Shown here: in pieces, positions 56,849 to 64,000 of the stretch | How positions within the stretch are numbered: position 1 is the first letter of the stretch | How the letters are laid out: each line of letters opens with the position of its first letter | NCBI GenBank assembly: GCA_032158295.1 | Contig: CM063243.1 | Span: 6,394,948 to 6,458,947 of the forward strand | DNA length: 64,000 nt | Direction: 5' to 3' | Origin: Pycnopodia helianthoides | Taxonomy: Eukaryota; Echinodermata; Asteroidea; Forcipulatida; Asteriidae | Notes under the pieces: generated by a model | The model's database searches: none | What the model saw: the letters and a program-made list of their open reading frames with translations, nothing else | What the model was told of the DNA's origin: nothing | Position numbers and translations under genes: made by a program

Positions 56849-59800
56849 CTGTAAACAAAACAAAAACACAAAATAAAGTCAGTCAATATATTTTCAAATT
56901 TTCAGTACAACCTTTTGAGAGAGAGAAAATAAAAAGAACTAAGAAAGGTGAAGAGTGAGTGATTTTAGGTATAGAAAGGCATGTCAGATTCAAAAGTCTC
57001 CACTTTCAGTTCATATTCCCAAGGATTAAATGAATGAAAAGCCCAACTTTTTACACTATAGTTTAATACATTGAATAGGGAAGATCAAGAGTTTAATGTG
57101 GCCTTTGTGACAGCAGGTGGCAGCAGACATACAGAATAAACTTCCATCCTGGGAATGAATCACTGATCTCTATTAAACTGACTAGATAGTGGTTTGAGTG
57201 CGTTTGTTGAAGTCAGTGGAAGCCATTTTGAAACTTGCATGATACCACATTATTAATGCGTGCTATGAAAATATTCAAGAGAAGTAAAAATGAATTTAAC
57301 AAAATTGTGCACATAAAAAAGCTTTAGAAATAAGTAAAAAACTTGTGGATGAACCAAAATCCCTTCCAGTGTGTATTAAACAGTTTTTGTTTGCGTGTTT
57401 TAAAATGGCTGCCACTTGTGTGTAACGACTTTACAGCCTTTTGTACACACATAGGCCCAACCCACGACCTGCTATGGCAACAACCTGCTATGGCTGGATC
57501 CTTTTGTCATCATGCGTTGAAGTATAGACCTTTCTTTTGCAACGTCACAGCCCAAGTTTTTGCCAACCGAGGTTGGAAAACTATGGAAAGCCATAAATGC
57601 AAAGCAGAAATGGATAGCCACATTTTGTATCAATGTTAAACAAATATTCAAAAATAGTGTTAAATTTGTTGGAAACAAAGCAACCAATCATAAGATGTAT
57701 ATATTGATTTTTGAAAGTTTTCAGAAATGTTGAAATTGGTCACAAAATCTGCACCCGCGATTGAATGTTTTGCTAACATTGGGCCCTCCATACCAACCAG
57801 CGCGGTTTGTTGATCAACAAAAGAAAGGTCTATAGACTGTTATCATACTGCTATCATTTTGGTCATGTTCCCTGTATCCAATAACAGTAATGAATTAAAA
57901 TAACCAAAAAGGACCAGACTATTTCTCCTTCCAGCCTCGGTTTGGTTACCTTGATTTGAATGGAAGAAAATCAAGATGGCCGCACCATGATAAAGGTCTA
58001 TAAGACGTCCTTAGCAACATCCATAGCAACAGTTGCAGCCGCAGCAGTAGCCGCCAATTCAGAAATGGCCTAACTTACAGGTCTTTTTATAATGATTCAT
58101 TTTATCTCTTGTGAAAATAAACACCTATCCAAAACCAGGGCTAGAATTTTGGGAAAAACCCACAAGACTGCAGGGCTTTTAGCTAAAAATATTTACTGGA
58201 CCAGAATGTTGAGTACAAGACCAGAATTGAAGTGTGAAGAAAAAAGGCCTACACTGATGAATAATTTACCTGTTTGAATTTGAAAAAGCACTAAGAGAAG
58301 ATTTATCTCATTTGTACATTATGGGAAAGTAGTCTTCGATAATCAACAGAATTGTATTTATCAGACTGAAAGTCAACATTTGAACACAAACACAAGACCG
58401 CCGGACTTGTCTGGTCATGAGTTTACTGGCCCGATGCTAAAATCACTGGCCTCGGGGCAGCGGTCCAGTGTAAAATTCAAGCCCTGAAAACCTATCTTGT
58501 TATTCTATTGATGACAAAATGGACAAGTTTTTTAGCACAAGAGGGCGCTAAAGCAAATTTTTTGTATTTTTTTTTTGGGGGGGGGTTCAAAGCATCGGTA
58601 TTGATAGTACTAGTAGGAACAAATTCAAGTAGCTGCAAGTACACCTTTATCATCTTAATTTCTCCCATTCGAATTGATGTAACAGAACCAAGGCTGTATG
58701 AAAATATGATCCGATAATTTTTCTGTGAAGCAAATGGAGGGAGTTATAAGCTGTTTTCTGAAGGAAACACAAAAATACTAGAGTTTATATGCAGTAGTAT
58801 GATCACCTCACATGCACAATAGAGCATCTTTGGTGAAGGGGTTCTGGGCTTAATTTCACAATACACTAAGATTAACGTTAAGATGAGTTTCCAGTATTAC
58901 CATAATGACTTGTATTGTGACATTTGCTTTGCTTAGCAATGAAGATTGATACACATAGTGAACACACATATTCAGACCAATTTTGGCTATTTATAAAATC
59001 AAGCCCTTGGTAAACACAAGTGCATGACATAAAAGCTGTGTGATACTACAGGGTTTAATACTGGTTGTCCAATTGTTTACTATCACCACAACTAAATATA
59101 ATGACATACAAAGAATGATGCCCAAAATCAACCCTGGGTGTCCTAAAGAAACCCAGACACCCCACTGGCTAAACACACCAGGAATTTAAATCCATTTTGA
59201 CCTACCAAGTGGTGAAGCAGTGCGGGATAAATTATGTACAAGAGGTCTAGAGGGAATCAAAACGACCTCTTTTATCTTCAACAGAACCCCCTTGTCAAAT
59301 TGTGAAGTTCGCTGGATGACGCATGCTTAAAACCACAATGATCCCAAATCCTCCAATATCCTTTTCAGGAAGTTGTCTGACTTTGTAGGACATGGTACTG
59401 TAGGGCCCAGCCAAACAAAAAATGTTTACCATCGGGCCATAGAATGGAGTATTTTGAGGATTCAGTAGGGCTTTTAGCCAAAGACACAATGGGTTAGGTT
59501 TTTTTTAATCACCTAAAGGGAGTTCACATGAACCTGCAATACAAATTACAATTCAATGACAATTAGATCCATCAACTGCAACAAAGGTTCTCTGCTAAAG
59601 GCAACATTTCAATCAGTAATGTTGAGTAGCTGGCTGAGTTGAGCATGGTAACGGTTAATCTTTTGTTTTTTTCTGGCAGCCAGGGAACCAAACTCAATAC
59701 ATTAGGATATAAAATGAATTGAAGGCTTTCCTTTTAAAGCTTCATTCACTTAAAACAAATGAACTTTATTAGATTTTGTCATTTTTAAATTTGTAACCCA

Positions 59801-62800
59801 CCCTAGCTAAGAATGTCCTAAATCAATGTCTACTGTATCATAATATCAAAATGTTTGGAGACTGATAAGACTGGAATCCGAAGATTCAAGACTCAACTTC
59901 GACCCAAGTGATTTGAGACTCGGACTTGAACTCAATCAGAGGGGCTCGATATAAGTTACTCGACTGAACTCTGGCTTGGCCCCTTACAGTAAGAGGGAAT
60001 CCATCAGACTCAATCAAAATCAGGATCTGATTTGAGCTGATTTAGAGCTTGATCCTTGACAGGGTTAAAGTGCCTACCTGTACAGAGCATCAATCCTGTG
60101 TCTAGGGGTGTGAGGGGCTACCTCCTTAAATGCTTTGTATAGATCCTCTATGGTGATGAAACCTTGACCTGTGTGAAAATGGACACAAATAAGAATGGCT
60201 ACAGGTGTTTATTTTCAGTTAAAAATGCCAGTTAAAAGGTAAGTCTTAAATCTATTTAACTGTCAGACCCATATTAGTGACACCTCCTGCTTTTAACTAG
60301 ACATAACTAACGGTTTGTGTACCTCAACCCAACCCCTTACTTAAACCTAAACCAGGGTTTGGGTTGGTAGTGTAACTCATCAACCTTAACAACTCAACAC
60401 CCGATGTGTATATCCGCCAAATTTTTCTAGACTGGCCTATAGCGGACGATTTATTAACAAACGGAACCCCCTAAATTTTGCTGGCTGCCAAGTGGCCGAT
60501 GTGAATATCCACACCTGAACATTTCATTGTGTAGCGTGCACAGGCAACCACCTACCGTGCTAAGCTTTGTTTCACCTGTACAAAGGGGGACAGAAGGTAC
60601 TGGTAATCATGCTTTGTAATATCCCTTTTTCTCATGGTTATTGTGTAATCCCCAATTCTAGACCTTTGTCCTGTTGTTGTACAAATGTGGCATATAACAA
60701 TGGACAGGCTGCCAACATGTTTCTCATTGTATTCCGCTCAATGGGAGGTAAGTCTAAGCATTCCGAGATTCCAGCATACCAGGGCAGATAATCGGCCGTG
60801 GCTTATGGTCGAGGTTCTGCAAATCACGGTGAGTGCCTATTTTTTCACAAGGCGACATACATCAAATCCCAATGCATAATATGAGAACCTTTGTATACTT
60901 TCCTTTGTCAAGTTTTATTGTGGCAATAGTATTTCAAAGGAAAACTATTACTCCGGATTTAGTTTGAGGAATTTAGTTTGAGCATTCAATTCAAATCTAA
61001 CTCGCAAAGTGGCTAATTTCATAAATCTGTTAAGCAAAAAATATTGCTCAATATAATTAACGTGATAACAGTCATGAGCAATGTACATCACAGTGTATTT
61101 TGGCTGGTATCCCATTTCTGCCAATGAGCAAGACTTTTTCTGAGCATAACAAATGTTTTCACTTAACATCTGTATGAAAGTGGGTCCTAGTCATTCAGCA
61201 CCACTGCTGCAGTAGCCATAGCCCAAAGCTACTCAATTCCCATAATGCTTATTACTTACAGTGTGTGTCAAAGGTCATGAAGATCTGCCTTATCTCCTCA
61301 TCTAGGTCCTGCGCAGCCATCTTGGATTCCATTGAAGACATAAACTGTTCTAGCGTCACACCTGTTGAGTTTATAAGATAAATCAACTTAAAAGTTGCTT
61401 TGTCAAACAACTCATTTTCATCAGGGTTTCACTTTGTTATTATGCTGTGTATTATTATGTGCGTTTAAAACCAATGTTGTATCAAAGCACCTTACAATAT
61501 TACTACCCTAATTAATTGGTTTTTAAGCATCCCTGAAACATTTTCAGCTCCTTAGTAGTATGTAGCACCAACAGCCAAATGGGCACAGGTTTCCAATTAT
61601 CCAAATCAACAATCTCGAACTCAAGGTGATGACCAGAATATGAACCCACACCCTGATGACTCCGCCATTAGAACTCAAGTCTGATATCCAAGACCAATTT
61701 GCTGCTTTAACCCTTTAGAGACTGTTAATTTCTGTATAATCATCACCATCATATTTCCAGATATGGTTGGTTATATTGTATATTTTTTTAAACAACTTTT
61801 CTTGTAAAAGTGTCTGAAACAATTATAATAATACAACAAAAAGTTGGTTTTGATCTAGAAACATAGATACTATGTTAAAGGAACATTACAGAATTGGTTT
61901 TGCTAACAAAACAGTTGCTGGCAGTGCAAGCACTTTATGCAATCCACCATATACATAAACTGACAAACCTGTAGAAGTTTGAGATCGATCGGCCATCTGG
62001 GTCACGAGAAAATAGTGAAAAACCGATTAACACATTTGCATGAAATCATATAGATTCAACAAATGAATAAAACGCTCACTGAGCGATAAACTCCAATCGC
62101 AAAATTAGTTTATTCATTTCTCATCAAATATGGCATTTCAGACAGAAATATTTCAAGGGATGTTTTCTACTATCATCATCATTAGACCGTGTAAGTTTTA
62201 TGTAAATCTGTGATCAAAAAGTATATTTTACAAGTTTTTTTCTTACCAATTCTGTAATGTTCCTTTAACATGGGAAACTTTGGAAAATGTCATGACCTTT
62301 ACTTTGACAGTTTAGATTGAGTGGAAGTAGGTCAGATCTTGCAGCTTTCGGCGGCCACTCTGGGCTTCTTGGTACAAGCCGTTTCTGGCTGCTATGGTCT
62401 CTAAAAGGTTAAGGAACCACACTTAGACTTGTTGGTCCCAATTTCTACCCGCAGTCAAATTTTTCATAGCTTGTACTTGACTCACCATCTACAATGACTC
62501 AAGTGTGGGGAACTTCTACTGTGATATACCCTTCAATAACTCGGACTCTAAAGCTCATTGAATTTTCTTGGCTATTAAATTTCAGGCTTTTTATCTTGGT
62601 AAATGCTTTAGGTTTGTTGAATACAAGTCTAATGACTCAAAAACCCCAGCATTTATTCATATGCTTTTACATGGAAAACTTCAAACTAAAGAAAGCAGTT
62701 TAAAATTGCTATTCTATCAAATTTTTCTCTCTCCATTTTTTGTTTATTCGCAAATCGTTTTTAACATTGGCATATAATTATCAACCTGAACAATGTTGCA

Positions 62801-63050
62801 AATACTTCTAGCATCGAGGGTAATAAACAATTTGTGTTTTGGTAAAACTATTAATCTTCAGATACATTTCAAAATAAAAATGTAAAATTAAAAAATCTTT
62901 ATTAATTGTGCTTTTTCTTGTAAAAATCAGATGCTTAGCAACTGTTTCTTTTACAATGGCCTAATTAAAAATGAATATATAATTTATTAAGTTTAAATTT
63001 GTTTTACCTTCACTATTGGTGGAGCCACTCATCATCTGGTCTACCTCATA
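56764..63050 (-). CDS. EFCAB11: EFCAB11-like EF-hand protein, 3' part of gene
   Basis: Four exons with matching phases encode the C-terminal ~107 residues of a small EF-hand protein. Blocks YEVDQMMSG, LEQFMSSMESK, DEEIRQIFMTFDTHCQGFIT, IEDLYKAFKEVAPHTPR and EIDRDGDGRVSYRDF line up with human EFCAB11 in order and spacing. One EF loop, DTHCQGFITIED, is degenerate (His at 3, Gln at 5, Asp at 12). The next, DRDGDGRVSYRD, has the usual ligands except Asp instead of Glu at 12. The N-terminal EF-hand exon(s) should lie above 63050; none was recognised before the window ends. Cellular role is poorly known for the family. Confidence 0.85.
56849..60077. other. EFCAB11 intron with a mariner-like MITE
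   Basis: Apart from the MITE at 57523-57834 no gene is seen. 58140-58490 contains ACTGGACC/CCGGACTTGTCTGG-type phrases of an old repeat. Confidence 0.4.
57523..57834. mobile_element. TA-flanked MITE, mariner-type
   Basis: TATAGACCTTTCTTTTG and CAAAAGAAAGGTCTATA face each other 312 bp apart, with TA at each edge, as expected for Tc1/mariner-type insertion. Interior has no transposase. Confidence 0.65.
60078..60168 (-). CDS. EFCAB11: EFCAB11 internal exon
   Basis: Acceptor TTCACACAG, then QGFITIEDLYKAFKEVAPHT and PRHRIDALY, donor GTAGGC. Split codons on both sides (Cys and Arg) join cleanly to the neighbours. Confidence 0.9.
61260..61361 (-). CDS. EFCAB11: EFCAB11 internal exon
   Basis: Acceptor CTCAACAG, then VTLEQFMSSMESKMAAQDLD and EEIRQIFMTFDTH, donor GTAAGT. 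It supplies the helix and first residues of the degenerate EF loop. Confidence 0.88.
61707..62412. mobile_element. TTAA MITE (CCTTTAGAGA family) with nested insertion
   Basis: Ends TTAACCCTTTAGAGACTG and TGGTCTCTAAAAGGTTAA match the ends of the 263-440 element. Family A copy 5 (61875-62268) is inserted inside it, giving a nested structure. Lies in the EFCAB11 intron between 61361 and 63008. Confidence 0.65.
61875..62268 (+). mobile_element. TTAA MITE family A, copy 5 (nested)
   Basis: TTAAAGGAACATTACAGAAT to TCTGTAATGTTCC plus TTAA, 394 bp, intact internal CGCTCACTGAGCG palindrome. Confidence 0.9.
63008..63050 (-). CDS. EFCAB11: EFCAB11 internal exon (43 bp)
   Basis: Acceptor TTGTTTTCAG, then YEVDQMMSGSTNSEG, donor GTAAAA, phase 1. 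Matches the IEVDSVMSS region of human EFCAB11. Found by reading, because it is too short for an ORF scan. Confidence 0.8.
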
Positions 63051-64000
63051 CTGAAAACAAGTTTTTAAAATATACAAATTAAAGATGTGACTGAAACATA
63101 AATTGTAATGAGGAGAACTAATTTATACAGCAATAGCACCTTCCAAGTGTAACATAATGATGGGGTGCAATTTGTAGCTGTATCAGACAGAAAAAAGAGG
63201 GCAAGTCCATTTTCTTTTACTTTTAGTCTGCTAGGTCTTTGACATGCGTCACACAAAACTATAGGGTTAAAGAGCGGCTCTAAGATGCTCTGGAATATTT
63301 AGTTTTTATATTTTTCCAACAGATGGAGTCCACAAGAAATAGGAAAAAGCTGTTATGAGTCCCTTACCTCACAATAAAAACAGGGTAAAAAAGTATTTTC
63401 TCCGAAACACTCCTGGCCAAAAACCTAAAAAACTGCAAGGTTAAACAAACCACGTGACAAAGGACTTGTGACATTATCGGTTGCTAGTTGATTTGGACTT
63501 GCCTGTATATATGTACAGAGCTAATGCAAGTACACACCCAAACTTCACTATTTACAATCAACACAGCCGTGTATGTGACTCTTTAAGGACGATCCAACAG
63601 GCACATAATCAGCCAGCCAATTTTGAACGGATTTGTGACTTGGGGATTTTATTTCTTTTAGAGGCAAGGCGGTTCCGCGGCTTGATTTAAGTACATCGAT
63701 CTACACGTCAATTACGTTGTACAACCCTGACTACATGTACAGTACCTACACACGACAATGCATTACACTTATACTTATTAACCGGTATCTATAATGTCTA
63801 CTTGGCCATAAAAAGGTAACAACAAAAATATTAGGAGCATCTTAGAGCCGCATTTTAAGTGGTTATATGGGGTAAATGTACTGTTCAGGGGTCGATTTCA
63901 CAAAGAGCTAAGATTGATCTTAACTACAAATCAATCTTAATGATGTCACAATACAAATCTCTATGATAATACTTACAACTCATCTTGAGATGAATCTTAG
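63051..64000. other. EFCAB11 upstream/intron, no exon recognised
   Basis: No further EF-hand exon could be read on the minus strand. 63893-64000 holds a repeat end (TTCACAAAGAGCTAAGATTG, GATTGATCTTAACTACAAATC dyad) that also appears in part near 58855-58920. Confidence 0.45.

Overview
This is eukaryotic, animal nuclear DNA: AT-rich, dense in transposon debris, with protein-coding exons of 40-170 bp separated by introns with GT-AG ends. The gene models plus the repeat style (tRNA-derived SINEs, many TTAA-flanked palindromic MITEs, hAT, Harbinger and Mutator-type elements) suggest a marine invertebrate. An echinoderm such as a sea star or sea cucumber is my best guess, but that is an inference and not read directly.

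Three genes can be supported. (1) Adenylosuccinate synthetase (ADSS) lies on the minus strand from about 25.6 kb down to 2.5 kb. Twelve coding exons with compatible phases add up to 430 codons plus stop, close to the length of known family members. Its first intron is 11.5 kb and full of transposons. A NRF-1-type palindrome sits just upstream. (2) EFCAB11, an EF-hand protein, lies on the minus strand from 63.05 to 56.76 kb. Its four 3' exons are visible and its 5' exon or exons lie outside the window or were not seen. (3) A small two-exon membrane protein of 80 residues (50.19-51.62 kb, plus strand) belongs to no family I recognise.

Layout: 1-2.5 kb is ADSS 3' flank. 2.5-25.6 kb is ADSS, with SINEs and minisatellites in its introns and two larger DNA transposons in intron 1: a 1.2-kb Mutator-type element with 9-bp target duplications, and a 1.1-kb element with 6-bp duplications. 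25.8-50 kb is gene-poor. It holds a palindromic MITE, a dyad satellite built on TTTGCGAC, copies of a TTAA-flanked MITE family, a truncated LINE, an amplified ~100-bp repeat, a hAT element with a decayed BED finger, and a duplicated segment around a MITE. 50-52.4 kb holds the small membrane gene and a Harbinger MITE. 52.4-64 kb is repeats and EFCAB11.

The most unusual object is the Mutator-type element at 18,832-20,041. Between ~205-bp inverted repeats it carries what looks like a captured gene 5' end: a CCAAT box, an AAGATGGCG start context, a helicase-like LPTGFGKS P-loop and a splice donor. No operon, CRISPR array, bacterial system or convincing functional tRNA gene was seen. The three genes share no obvious pathway.
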